From positions 1 through 55,080 of the forward strand of contig PLLX01000048.1 of the NCBI GenBank assembly GCA_003141415.1: 55,080 nt of DNA, read 5' to 3'. Every line of letters starts with the position of its first letter. Position 1 is the first letter of the stretch. Under the pieces are notes generated by a model. The model made no database searches, had not been told where the DNA came from, and worked only from the letters and a program-made list of their open reading frames with translations. The DNA is from Bacteroidales bacterium (GTDB taxonomy: Bacteria; Bacteroidota; Bacteroidia; Bacteroidales; VadinHA17). Below, piece by piece: positions 41,063-48,632 of the stretch. A program made the translations under genes and the position numbers.

Positions 41063-43302
41063 AGAAATTAGTAATATTTTCGTTATTTATATTATTGTCC
41101 GTTTGCGGATATGGTCAAACCACCATAACGGCAGGGATGACTCAATTACAGTTTTTTACTGCAATAAATGCGAACTTTAGTTCAATAAATATCACATCTG
41201 GCAGTCAGGCAACCCTGACAACTATTAGTGCTTCTACTTCCTATACTGTTATTAATGGCAATTTTGATGCTCTTAATGCCGTTGTTCCTACTGCGATAAC
41301 TATTTTTTATCTCTATCCCGGAATGTCCGGGACTGCTTATATTAATGCACTTAATACAAATTTTATAAATTTAGTAGCTTCATTTAATTCAGTCCTTACT
41401 CAAAGTAATACAATTTATGTAAGTAATTCAGGTAATGACGGAACAGGCAATGGGACAATAATAACTCCTTATGCAACTTTAGTAAAAGCAACGACAGTAT
41501 TAACTGATAACACTAAAATACTTATTGCAAAAGGATCAACATTTATTAATGATAAACTTGACCTATCCGGTAAGACAAATATATTTGTAGATTCTTACGG
41601 CAATGGTATTGCACCAATTTTGACAGCATTAAAATCAGTTACAGGATGGACTGATGAAGGAGATAATATTTGGAGCAAACAAGATAATAATTTTCCATCT
41701 GAAATAACGAATGTTTTTATTGGGGGTACAAAAGCAATATTGGCTAGAAAAACAATAAGCACGGCAACAGCGGGGAATCAAACGACATTAACCGATTCGG
41801 GTCTTGAAGATGCCGATGGGTTTTGGAATAATGCAGAACTTTATATTGATTATAATACTTTTCTATTTGGCATGTCAAGGGTGAGCGCTTATGCAAGTAA
41901 AACATTTACCATACCGGGGATGGATTTAGACCCGGAGCATATATATAATCCATCGGGTTTATTGTTTCCAGTTGTGGCAGGATATACATATTACGTACAA
42001 AATCACAGGGGATGCTTAACAACTCAAAATCAATATGCTTATAATAATTCAACCAAAACACTTTATGTTTATTCTACAACTCAGCCATCTGGAGTTACGG
42101 TAACTTATGGAGATGATTGCATTTATGGTAATATATGTAAAAATATAACAATTCAAAATTTAGATTTTGAAAGCACAGATCAATGTGATATTCAAATTAA
42201 AAACAGTTCGTATATCAATATTCTTAATATTACTTCTAATTATGCTGGTTATTATCCTATATTATTGAAAACATGTCAGGTCTGCAAAGTAGATGGGTGT
42301 ACGATGACTGATCAAAATTCTGATGGGATTATGGTAATGTATTGTAATCAGGTTATTTTACAAAACAATATTATTAATAAATGTGGCTATACAACAGGAA
42401 GTGAAAGATATTTATATGGCATATTTCCCGGACAAAACGGGAATGGTATTGGGAGTAAAGGAACAACTTATTTAAGTATTTTATATAATGAAATTTATAA
42501 TACAAATTATTCTGGCATTTGCTTGATGTATGCAACTAATCCATTGATTCAATATAATTATGTGCATGATGTTAATTTAATACATTTTGACGGTGGTGCC
42601 ATTTATATGTCATATTCTACAAATGGACATATTTTAAATAATATTTGCACAAACGGTACTGTTTATAACTGGAATGCAGGAATATACATTGATTTAAGTA
42701 GTTTAGATAATGAAATTGATCATAATTTTGTGACGGGATATACACAAAATGTGATGATTGGTTATGAAGATCAACAGGTTAATTTTCACGATAATGTTTT
42801 ATTTTCTACGAATAGTACAAACAATATTTGGTTCACTTTATATGGCAGTAGTGCAAATAATACAATTAATAATAATCTTTTTGTGGCACAAGCTCCCGCA
42901 ACGTGTAGTATTGGAATTTATACTGCTTTAACAAATACTGAGACAATTACGAACAATAAATATTACTATCCTTTCGGGAAAGCCGGAACAGGTGGAAATA
43001 ATACAATGTTCAAACTAACTACTTCATGGCTGACACTTGCTCAATGGATTGCTGATGAAAACACACGTGTATGGGGAAGAACGGCATTGAATGAATTGGA
43101 GATAACTCCTTCGATGTATGCTGGAAGTGCAAAACCAGAAACAGATTTCCTCATTTATCTAATTAACCCCGCAAAAACCGTGAGGATAGTTCAGGCAGCA
43201 GAATTGCCTTATAGTGACTATGTTGATATGGATGGGGTTGCGCAGACATATCCTTTTACAATGCAACCATATACAAGTAAAGTTTTAGTAAGACCAAATT
43301 AA
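41059..43302 (+). CDS. Secreted-type right-handed beta-helix protein
   Basis: 747 residues. The N terminus MKKLVIFSLFILLSVCGYGQ is a Sec signal peptide. Residues about 119-150 carry the pectate-lyase-like header TIYVSNSGNDGTGNGTIITP, also seen in the proteins at 21600 and 25182. About 350-620 are beta-helix coils rich in Asn ladders (ITIQNLDFESTDQCDIQIKN; ILYNEIYNTNYSGICLMYAT). The architecture resembles polysaccharide lyases and depolymerase spikes. Coupled to the adhesin gene by a 4-nt overlap. Active-site residues cannot be named. As with the other two, the signal peptide is unusual for a virion protein. Confidence 0.7.
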   Translation: MKKLVIFSLFILLSVCGYGQTTITAGMTQLQFFTAINANFSSINITSGSQATLTTISASTSYTVINGNFDALNAVVPTAITIFYLYPGMSGTAYINALNTNFINLVASFNSVLTQSNTIYVSNSGNDGTGNGTIITPYATLVKATTVLTDNTKILIAKGSTFINDKLDLSGKTNIFVDSYGNGIAPILTALKSVTGWTDEGDNIWSKQDNNFPSEITNVFIGGTKAILARKTISTATAGNQTTLTDSGLEDADGFWNNAELYIDYNTFLFGMSRVSAYASKTFTIPGMDLDPEHIYNPSGLLFPVVAGYTYYVQNHRGCLTTQNQYAYNNSTKTLYVYSTTQPSGVTVTYGDDCIYGNICKNITIQNLDFESTDQCDIQIKNSSYINILNITSNYAGYYPILLKTCQVCKVDGCTMTDQNSDGIMVMYCNQVILQNNIINKCGYTTGSERYLYGIFPGQNGNGIGSKGTTYLSILYNEIYNTNYSGICLMYATNPLIQYNYVHDVNLIHFDGGAIYMSYSTNGHILNNICTNGTVYNWNAGIYIDLSSLDNEIDHNFVTGYTQNVMIGYEDQQVNFHDNVLFSTNSTNNIWFTLYGSSANNTINNNLFVAQAPATCSIGIYTALTNTETITNNKYYYPFGKAGTGGNNTMFKLTTSWLTLAQWIADENTRVWGRTALNELEITPSMYAGSAKPETDFLIYLINPAKTVRIVQAAELPYSDYVDMDGVAQTYPFTMQPYTSKVLVRPN

Positions 43303-43368
43303 ACGAGATGAAAAAGAAAACAAACAAACCGGTTGAATAAAATAATCTGAAATGGCAGAGGATAAAAT

Positions 43369-43704
43369 ATGGGAAAGGTTCTAATATGGATTAAAGGTTT
43401 GGCTGAAGGATGGAAGATATTCTTTGGATTGGTTGGTATGGTAACGATCATTGCAACGGCAGCTATCAAGATCAATCATTGGACGGAAAAAGGAGAAAGT
43501 CAGTCTAATACTATTGAATATCTCAAAAAGGAAGATCAAAGTAAAAAGAAAGCAGAGCGCATCAGGGATTCGATTGATATAGCCAAATGGAACGGAGTAA
43601 ATTACAGATTGGACAATATTTCTGATAGTTTGAGTCTTGCTCCTGATAGAAGTGGATTGATTTCCGCACAACAATTTAATTTATTTAAGAATTTAAATTT
43701 ATAG
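43369..43704 (+). CDS. One-TM protein with coiled-coil-like tail (lysis region)
   Basis: 111 residues. A hydrophobic segment (IFFGLVGMVTIIATAAIKI) near residues 18-36 is followed by a charged helical region (SNTIEYLKKEDQSKKKAERI) likely to lie in the periplasm. Holin or spanin-like functions fit this layout and the position upstream of the endolysin. Two very short open frames of 10 codons lie just upstream and are not called genes. Confidence 0.5.
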   Translation: MGKVLIWIKGLAEGWKIFFGLVGMVTIIATAAIKINHWTEKGESQSNTIEYLKKEDQSKKKAERIRDSIDIAKWNGVNYRLDNISDSLSLAPDRSGLISAQQFNLFKNLNL

Positions 43705-43783
43705 TCGCATCGGAGTCAGGCGAAACGAAATGAAAGGAATAAAAGAAATAGGTTCGTTTTTTTCAAGTGTTCACGGGATATAA

Positions 43784-44266
43784 ATGAAACAGGTAATACA
43801 GAATATATTAAAATGGTTTGAGCAGCTCAGTACTTTTGTGAAAGTAATAGGAGTTATTGTTCCGCTTTTGGCGGGTGCAGTTAAATTAGTTAATGCGCAT
43901 GATAATAAAGTCCGGGCAGAGTATGAAAAACAAAAAACAGAACAACAGGATCAGACTGAGTTAAAGGCTAACGTGAAAACCATTATGGTTCAAAATGACT
44001 CCTTGTTTAAAGTAGTACATAGGTTAGAGTGGGGTCAACAGGATATTCGCAGTGATATGACTAGGGTAACTACGGTTGTAAAGAAATTAAGTGATGATTT
44101 TGTAAACCACCTTTCTAAAGACCCTACCATTACTAAGCAGGATATTATAGATGTAATGGGCGGTCTTCAGTTCGAAATAAGTCAACCGGCGGGTAATGTG
44201 AATAAATCTATGGATAAGTCCGCAGAACCGGGTTTTAAGATTAAAATAATTCCAATTAAAAAATGA
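43784..44266 (+). CDS. One-TM, coiled-coil protein (lysis region)
   Basis: 160 residues. An N-terminal membrane segment (FVKVIGVIVPLLAGAVKLVN) is followed by a long charged helix (QTELKANVKTIMVQNDSLFK; SDMTRVTTVVKKLSDDFVNH), much like the preceding gene product, so the two may be distant paralogues. It could be an inner-membrane spanin-type or holin-associated protein. The stop overlaps the next ATG. Confidence 0.5.
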   Translation: MKQVIQNILKWFEQLSTFVKVIGVIVPLLAGAVKLVNAHDNKVRAEYEKQKTEQQDQTELKANVKTIMVQNDSLFKVVHRLEWGQQDIRSDMTRVTTVVKKLSDDFVNHLSKDPTITKQDIIDVMGGLQFEISQPAGNVNKSMDKSAEPGFKIKIIPIKK

Positions 44267-44391
44267 ATGACACAGGGTTTGGAATGTATGCGGCATTAGT
44301 AATCGGGGGATTGAGTCTCTTGGTATTAGTTTTTGTGTCCATTAAGGCATTAATATACTCAATAAAATTCTTATTTAAACAAGGGAAATAA
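44263..44391 (+). CDS. 42-aa membrane peptide
   Basis: MNDTGFGMYAALVIGGLSLL begins a 42-residue peptide with one TM segment and a basic C terminus (FLFKQGK). It starts inside the previous gene's stop (ATGA) and its own stop overlaps the next ATG (TAATG), so it is translated in the lysis operon. It is small enough to be a holin or a lysis regulator. No family is recognised. Confidence 0.55.
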   Translation: MNDTGFGMYAALVIGGLSLLVLVFVSIKALIYSIKFLFKQGK

Positions 44392-45080
44392 TGACAGACG
44401 AAACAAAAGATAGGTATGATATTAATAATATTCCGATAAGCGAAAAAACTTACAAGGGATTAAGCACAGAAAACATTAATATGCTTGGTGCTATTGGAAG
44501 AATGTTATCCCTACAAGACGAATTTATAGGGGATATACTTGGGGAGATTAAAGAGGCAATTGTTAAAATAACACAAAGACTTGATATTATCGAAACAAGA
44601 CTTACTAGGGCAGAAGGAGATGCTAAAGAAGCACTGGGAAAAATTATTGAAGAGGACAGCAGGATTTTAGAACATGATAATAGACTCAACAAGAAAAAAC
44701 AGGAAATAGAAGAGCTTAGGGGTGAATTTGAAAAGTATAAAGAACATTTAGAATATGTTTCCAAGATTAAACCAACGCTTGAAACACTACAAAATGCATT
44801 TAGGTTTTGGAGATGGAAGAACTGGTGGAAAATTGTTAGTATTATTGTAGGAATTATTCTTGTTTTTTCCTTAATGGTTATTGGCATCTATTCTTTTATG
44901 CGTCAATCTGGATGGCTTAGTCAAAGCAAAACATCAGGTATAGAAAAGGTTTGGACAGATATTAAAACCGGAAATATTTCAAATGATGTCAGAACAATTC
45001 ATTTTAATAACTTAACGCCGACACAGAAAGACTCTCTTATTAATGAAAATGAAAAAGAAATTTTAAGCACAATTAAATAG
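44391..45080 (+). CDS. Coiled-coil protein with C-proximal TM segment
   Basis: 229 residues. Residues about 20-130 form a long heptad-like helix (ITQRLDIIETRLTRAEGDAK; LRGEFEKYKEHLEYVSKIK). A Trp-rich juxtamembrane stretch (FRFWRWKNWWKIVS) then leads into one TM helix (IIVGIILVFSLMVIGIYSFM) and a short tail. The order is the reverse of the two upstream one-TM proteins. It may act with them as a membrane complex in lysis. The function is inferred from position only. Confidence 0.5.
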   Translation: MTDETKDRYDINNIPISEKTYKGLSTENINMLGAIGRMLSLQDEFIGDILGEIKEAIVKITQRLDIIETRLTRAEGDAKEALGKIIEEDSRILEHDNRLNKKKQEIEELRGEFEKYKEHLEYVSKIKPTLETLQNAFRFWRWKNWWKIVSIIVGIILVFSLMVIGIYSFMRQSGWLSQSKTSGIEKVWTDIKTGNISNDVRTIHFNNLTPTQKDSLINENEKEILSTIK

Positions 45081-45089
45081 ATACAAGGA

Positions 45090-45284
45090 ATGGGATATAA
45101 AAACCCTTATCCTGAATGTGAAAACTGTAAAACCCTTGGGGATTGCCCCCATCCTGATGTGGCACAAGATTTGCTGGGGTCGCCAATGCCTCCGGATTTA
45201 TGTCCAAGACCATTAACTATAATGGCAAATACTTTAAAGAAACGGAAACTTAAATTTTCTCAATATTTAAAAGGTGATGACTGA
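45090..45284 (+). CDS. Small cysteine-containing protein
   Basis: 64 residues with CENCKTLGDCPHP and a later Cys in DLCPRP, suggesting a metal-binding knuckle. The tail is basic (KKRKLKFSQYLKG). It starts 9 nt after the preceding stop and overlaps the endolysin start by 8 nt. No family is recognised. Confidence 0.5.
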   Translation: MGYKNPYPECENCKTLGDCPHPDVAQDLLGSPMPPDLCPRPLTIMANTLKKRKLKFSQYLKGDD

Positions 45285-45705
45285 TTTATTATTGGAATTT
45301 CTCTCACATTATGGCCTTAAAGAAATAGATGGCCCCGAAAGCAATCCCGACATTATTGCTATGTTTAAAGAAATAGGTTACGATGTTCAGGATGACTCTA
45401 CGACAGCTTGGTGTTCCGCAGCAATGAATTACTATGCAAAGAAAACAGGATATGAATATACGGGGAAACTTGATGCAAGGAGTTGGCTTAAAACGTCAAT
45501 AATAATATTAAAACCAACAATGGGTGACATTGTCGTGTTTTGGAGGGATAAACCAAGTGGATGGGAAGGTCATGTCGGACTATTTATAGCATGGGATGAA
45601 ACAAATATCTATACACTTGGGGGTAATGAAAGCAATATGATAAAAATAAGTCCATATCCGAGGGCACAATTATTAGGATTCAGACAATTAAAAAAAATAA
45701 TATAA
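45277..45705 (+). CDS. Endolysin, CHAP/NlpC-P60-like (TIGR02594-type)
   Basis: 142 residues from the ATG at 45277. A GTG just upstream (45274) is also in frame. Catalytic residues fit C46 in TTAWCSAAMNYYAKK and H99 in GWEGHVGLFI, with N117 in LGGNES completing the triad-like set. ARSWL and GDIVVFWR are family motifs. It would cleave peptidoglycan peptide or amide bonds. No signal peptide, so it needs a holin; several candidate membrane proteins flank it. The stop overlaps the next ATG (TAATG). Confidence 0.85.
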   Translation: MTDLLLEFLSHYGLKEIDGPESNPDIIAMFKEIGYDVQDDSTTAWCSAAMNYYAKKTGYEYTGKLDARSWLKTSIIILKPTMGDIVVFWRDKPSGWEGHVGLFIAWDETNIYTLGGNESNMIKISPYPRAQLLGFRQLKKII

Positions 45706-45857
45706 TGGCAATAGAAATTAAGAAATCACACGTTGGTATGTTTGCCGCATATAAAAAACGTACAGGAAAAACCACACAGGAAGCCTTGCATTCCAAAGAC
45801 CCTCATATTCGTAAGATGGCAAATTTTGCCAAGAATGCAAAAAAATGGCATCATTAA
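45705..45857 (+). CDS. Small conserved phage protein (50 aa)
   Basis: MAIEIKKSHVGMFAAYKKRT begins a 50-residue basic protein ending in FAKNAKKWHH. The pattern (IKxSHxG at the start, DPxxRKxAxFAxNAxxW(H/K)H at the end) recurs in short proteins of unrelated phages. The role is unknown. It is coupled to the endolysin by TAATG and was found by reading the gap directly. Confidence 0.75.
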   Translation: MAIEIKKSHVGMFAAYKKRTGKTTQEALHSKDPHIRKMANFAKNAKKWHH

Positions 45858-45870
45858 AAAATAATAAGAT

Positions 45871-46614
45871 ATGAGAAAATTAATGTTTGGGAAAAAATCC
45901 CCACGTCTCGATTATAGAACATTGATGTTCACAAACTACCTGACACCAGAGATAGCACCTCCTCCTCCGGCATTCGATAATCTTATCACTGTTTATAATA
46001 AGACAAAGATATCTGATCCTACAAAACTTTATCCGATGCTAGGAAACGATCGTCTCGGAGATTGTACCATTGCGGGCATGGCACATGCCAGAACAGTCTA
46101 TGCAGGATTAATTGGACAAAAATCTATACCGACTGAATGTACTGTTACAAAACTCTATAAAAAACTTACAGGAGGGCCAGACACGGGGTTAGTGGAACTC
46201 GATGTTTTAAACTATTGGAGACAAAATTCCTTTAGCGGGGAAAAGATACTTGCCTATGCAAAAATATCTGACATTACAAATCATGTTCATGTAAAACAAG
46301 CCATACAATTGTTTGGGGGTCTTTACTTGGGATTTAATGTTCAAGAGAACTGTCTAAGTGACTTTGGCAACCATATACCTTGGACTCCCGGTAAGTTATT
46401 AAACGAGGGACATGCTATCTTTGCGACATCATACGATCCCGATTTTATTACTGTATTAACATGGGGTAATACCCAGAAGGGTGATTGGAAATGGTGGGAT
46501 GAATGTGTTGATGAAGCATACGTGATTCTTCCGATGGAAGCAAAAAATCCATCATTCTGTCCCGGCTTTGATTTTCAGCAATTAGAGGAAGACCTTACCA
46601 TCGTTTCAAAATAA
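45871..46614 (+). CDS. Papain-like (C39-type) cysteine peptidase (putative)
   Basis: 247 residues. Motifs fit a papain-like fold: C65 in GNDRLGDCTIAGMAHA, H181 in NEGHAIFATSYD, and W198-G-N200 in LTWGNTQKGDW as the third catalytic position. There is no signal peptide. The protein is found 13 nt after a small phage protein in the lysis region, so it could be a second lysin or act on host or virion proteins. Fold and residues are by motif. Substrate is not known. Confidence 0.6.
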   Translation: MRKLMFGKKSPRLDYRTLMFTNYLTPEIAPPPPAFDNLITVYNKTKISDPTKLYPMLGNDRLGDCTIAGMAHARTVYAGLIGQKSIPTECTVTKLYKKLTGGPDTGLVELDVLNYWRQNSFSGEKILAYAKISDITNHVHVKQAIQLFGGLYLGFNVQENCLSDFGNHIPWTPGKLLNEGHAIFATSYDPDFITVLTWGNTQKGDWKWWDECVDEAYVILPMEAKNPSFCPGFDFQQLEEDLTIVSK

Positions 46615-46615
46615 A

Positions 46616-46647
46616 TTTGGATTTCTCAAATATAAAGTTTATCTTTG
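46616..46647 (+). promoter_or_regulatory. Bacteroidetes-type promoter (-33 and -7 elements)
   Basis: TTTG (46616-46619) and TATCTTTG (46640-46647) are separated by 20 nt, right after the peptidase stop. It drives the small membrane-protein genes. Confidence 0.75.
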
Positions 46648-46682
46648 ATGCTTAATAGTATAAACTTAATAATTTAAGAAAA

Positions 46683-46883
46683 ATGGATTTATTAACGATT
46701 GTAATTATTTTGATTGCTGTTGGAATACTTTTGTTTATTATAAATCGTATTCCATTCATTGATGCTGGAGTAAAAACTATTCTCTATTGGGTAGTTATAG
46801 GCGTTGTTGTAATTTGGTTACTTGCCCCGTTAGGGGTATTCCATTACATAGGTAATGTGCATATTGGTAGATTTCGAAACTAA
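46683..46883 (+). CDS. Two-TM small membrane protein (Thivi_2564-like)
   Basis: 66 residues with two membrane helices (LLTIVIILIAVGILLFII; TILYWVVIGVVVIWLLAPLG) joined by NRIPFIDAGVK. It resembles the Thivi_2564 family of small phage/bacterial membrane proteins, which are often near endolysins. A holin or antiholin role is plausible. Confidence 0.6.
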   Translation: MDLLTIVIILIAVGILLFIINRIPFIDAGVKTILYWVVIGVVVIWLLAPLGVFHYIGNVHIGRFRN

Positions 46884-46892
46884 TAATTTAAA

Positions 46893-47156
46893 ATGAAAGC
46901 TAATTTTTTGAATTTAAATTGGTATGATTTTGGTAAGGGTGCTGTTGTTGCTGTTCTTACAGCCGTATTAGCCACGCTGACAACACTCTTACAAACAGGT
47001 AAATTATTTGATAAAGCCAGCTTACCCGTGATTGGAACCGCCGCTCTTACTGCTTTTATAGCATATCTTGGAAAGAATTTATTTACTAATTCGCAAGGTC
47101 AGTTATTGACTACTGAAAAAAATGCAACACCAGAAATTGTAAAACCTTTAAAATAA
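46893..47156 (+). CDS. Holin-like protein
   Basis: 87 residues starting 9 nt after the preceding gene. LNLNWYDFGKGAVVAVLTAV opens two membrane segments (about 13-32 and 44-62), followed by GKNLFTNSQGQL and a soluble tail. This form (LNxxDxGKGxxVAVLTAVL..., then KNxFTNS) is common in putative holins of Bacteroidetes phages. It lies near the endolysin. Confidence 0.6.
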   Translation: MKANFLNLNWYDFGKGAVVAVLTAVLATLTTLLQTGKLFDKASLPVIGTAALTAFIAYLGKNLFTNSQGQLLTTEKNATPEIVKPLK

Positions 47157-47181
47157 AACAAATTAAAAACAAGAAAAAGAA

Positions 47182-47646
47182 ATGAAAAAACTAATCGTAA
47201 TTTTTACTCTTGCAATGTTCACCATTGCTGGGATGTCACAAAGTGTATTTAAACCCGTCCCTAAAGACTTATTTAAAACAATCAACCTGACGGTGGCAAA
47301 AGCAAATCTTATTAATACCACTTTCTTATGGCGGTTTAACGCATCGGTTGTTGGTGATGAACTGGTCTATAATAAGACAACAAAACAGTTCGATTCAGCT
47401 CCTTTAAGTGGCGTAGGCCCTGGATTCGGGATACGTCATTATTATCAAGCACCTGATGGCACACCCGCAAGCGATTGGGGTATAAGTTTTGTTGCATTAC
47501 TCGGTACTGATATTAATAACATCACACCAGCTTCAATTAAACCAGCAATTACCATTAATGCCTTCAATTTTGTTAATGTAGGTGTCGATTATGGATTTGG
47601 AAATAAAGCATTTGGAATAATTTTAGGCGCACAGGCGAATTTTTAA
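47182..47646 (+). CDS. Secreted outer-membrane-like protein
   Basis: 154 residues with a signal peptide (MKKLIVIFTLAMFTIAGMSQ). The rest is beta-rich with alternating hydrophobic strands and an aromatic C-terminal residue (KAFGIILGAQANF), as in outer-membrane beta-barrels. It is last in the lysis transcript before a terminator. It could serve as an outer-membrane lysis or exclusion factor; this is inference. Confidence 0.6.
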   Translation: MKKLIVIFTLAMFTIAGMSQSVFKPVPKDLFKTINLTVAKANLINTTFLWRFNASVVGDELVYNKTTKQFDSAPLSGVGPGFGIRHYYQAPDGTPASDWGISFVALLGTDINNITPASIKPAITINAFNFVNVGVDYGFGNKAFGIILGAQANF

Positions 47647-47665
47647 CACACTTTCTTTCTTAATT

Positions 47666-47698
47666 AAGCGGGCAATTAACTTTGACCCGCTTTTTTTT
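47666..47698 (+). terminator. Rho-independent terminator closing the lysis region
   Basis: The stem AAGCGGG / CCCGCTT (47666-47672 with 47686-47692) is followed by a T-tract. Confidence 0.85.
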
Positions 47699-47720
47699 AT
47701 GAAAAATAGTTGAGTCTTTA

Positions 47721-47752
47721 TTTGTTTAATTCAAAACTTAAGTTTACATTTA
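47721..47752 (+). promoter_or_regulatory. Putative promoter for the accessory/integrase unit
   Basis: TTTG (47721-47724) and TACATTTA (47745-47752, one base off TAnnTTTG) are 20 nt apart, the spacing seen at other promoters here. The -7 element lies inside an inverted repeat, suggesting repression. Confidence 0.5.
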
Positions 47753-47766
47753 CACAGTAAACTTAA
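47738..47766. promoter_or_regulatory. Candidate operator: 10-bp perfect inverted repeat
   Basis: TTAAGTTTAC (47738-47747) and GTAAACTTAA (47757-47766) are perfect inverted copies separated by 9 nt. They overlap the putative -7 element and expected transcription start of the accessory unit. No adjacent T-tract supports a terminator, so a dimeric repressor site is the simpler reading. Confidence 0.5.
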
Positions 47767-47776
47767 AAATAATACT

Positions 47777-47902
47777 ATGAAAACATTAAAATTTTACTTG
47801 CCATTCATTTTATGGAGCACTGGAACAGTAATCCTAACGATTATCTGTTTCATTTTACTGCCCATATACTTATTGGTCGAGAAATTATTTTATAGGAAAT
47901 AA
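47777..47902 (+). CDS. 41-aa membrane peptide
   Basis: MKTLKFYLPFILWSTGTVIL starts a 41-residue peptide with one long hydrophobic segment and a basic end (LFYRK). It has its own promoter-operator and is the first gene of the accessory unit. It was read directly from the gap. Function unknown. Confidence 0.5.
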   Translation: MKTLKFYLPFILWSTGTVILTIICFILLPIYLLVEKLFYRK

Positions 47903-47917
47903 TTAAACTCCCAGACT

Positions 47918-48628
47918 ATGAAAACATTAATCTTTCTTTTACTTTTCTGTTTTGCCTGTACAAAGATAGAATACATTACGGAACAGGCAGCGGCTACTGA
48001 TTCAACTAATATAGGAGGGAAAAAACCCGTTGATACAATCATGAAAAAGCCATACACCCTTCATGATATTGATGGTAATGTTTACGACTCTGTTATGCTT
48101 GGCACACAGACATGGATGGCAGAAAATCTAAAAACAACTAAATATAATAATGGATTATCTATACCAAATGTTACTGATAATAATACATGGAAATCATTAT
48201 CCACAGATGCCTTTTGTTGGTATGACAATGATATTTCTTATAAAAATATAATGGGGTGCTTATATAATTATTATGCTGTTACCGATAAACTTTGCCCGGT
48301 CGGTTGGCGTGTACCAAGAGATGGCGATTGGAAGATATTAGAGATGTTAATGGGGATGAGCCTTACTGAAGCAGATAGTTTAAACTGGCGGGGTGATGGG
48401 GATGCTTTTATACTTGAATCATCTAATTTCAAGGCGTTATTCGCAGGCTTTAGAAGTGGGTGGTATGGTGATTTCGGAGACTACGGACAAGGAGCATATT
48501 TCTGGACTGGTTCAGAATATGATAAAACTACAGCATATTGTAGATCTCTTGAATACCCCATAAATAAAATAAATAGAGGGCCAAATGCTAAATCAAGCGG
48601 GTTCTCAATAAGATGTATAAAAAATTAA
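47918..48628 (+). CDS. FISUMP-domain lipoprotein
   Basis: 236 residues. MKTLIFLLLFCFAC is a lipoprotein signal (C14). A short linker leads into one FISUMP domain (IDGNVYDSVMLGTQTWMAEN; LCPVGWRVPRDGDWKILEML; ending GFSIRCIKN). The same family appears twice in the tail fibre at 19427. Here the signal sequence would put it on the cell surface, so it may alter the surface of an infected or lysogenic host. This is inference; such domains also occur in ordinary Bacteroidetes surface proteins. Confidence 0.75.
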   Translation: MKTLIFLLLFCFACTKIEYITEQAAATDSTNIGGKKPVDTIMKKPYTLHDIDGNVYDSVMLGTQTWMAENLKTTKYNNGLSIPNVTDNNTWKSLSTDAFCWYDNDISYKNIMGCLYNYYAVTDKLCPVGWRVPRDGDWKILEMLMGMSLTEADSLNWRGDGDAFILESSNFKALFAGFRSGWYGDFGDYGQGAYFWTGSEYDKTTAYCRSLEYPINKINRGPNAKSSGFSIRCIKN

Positions 48629-48632
48629 AGAC

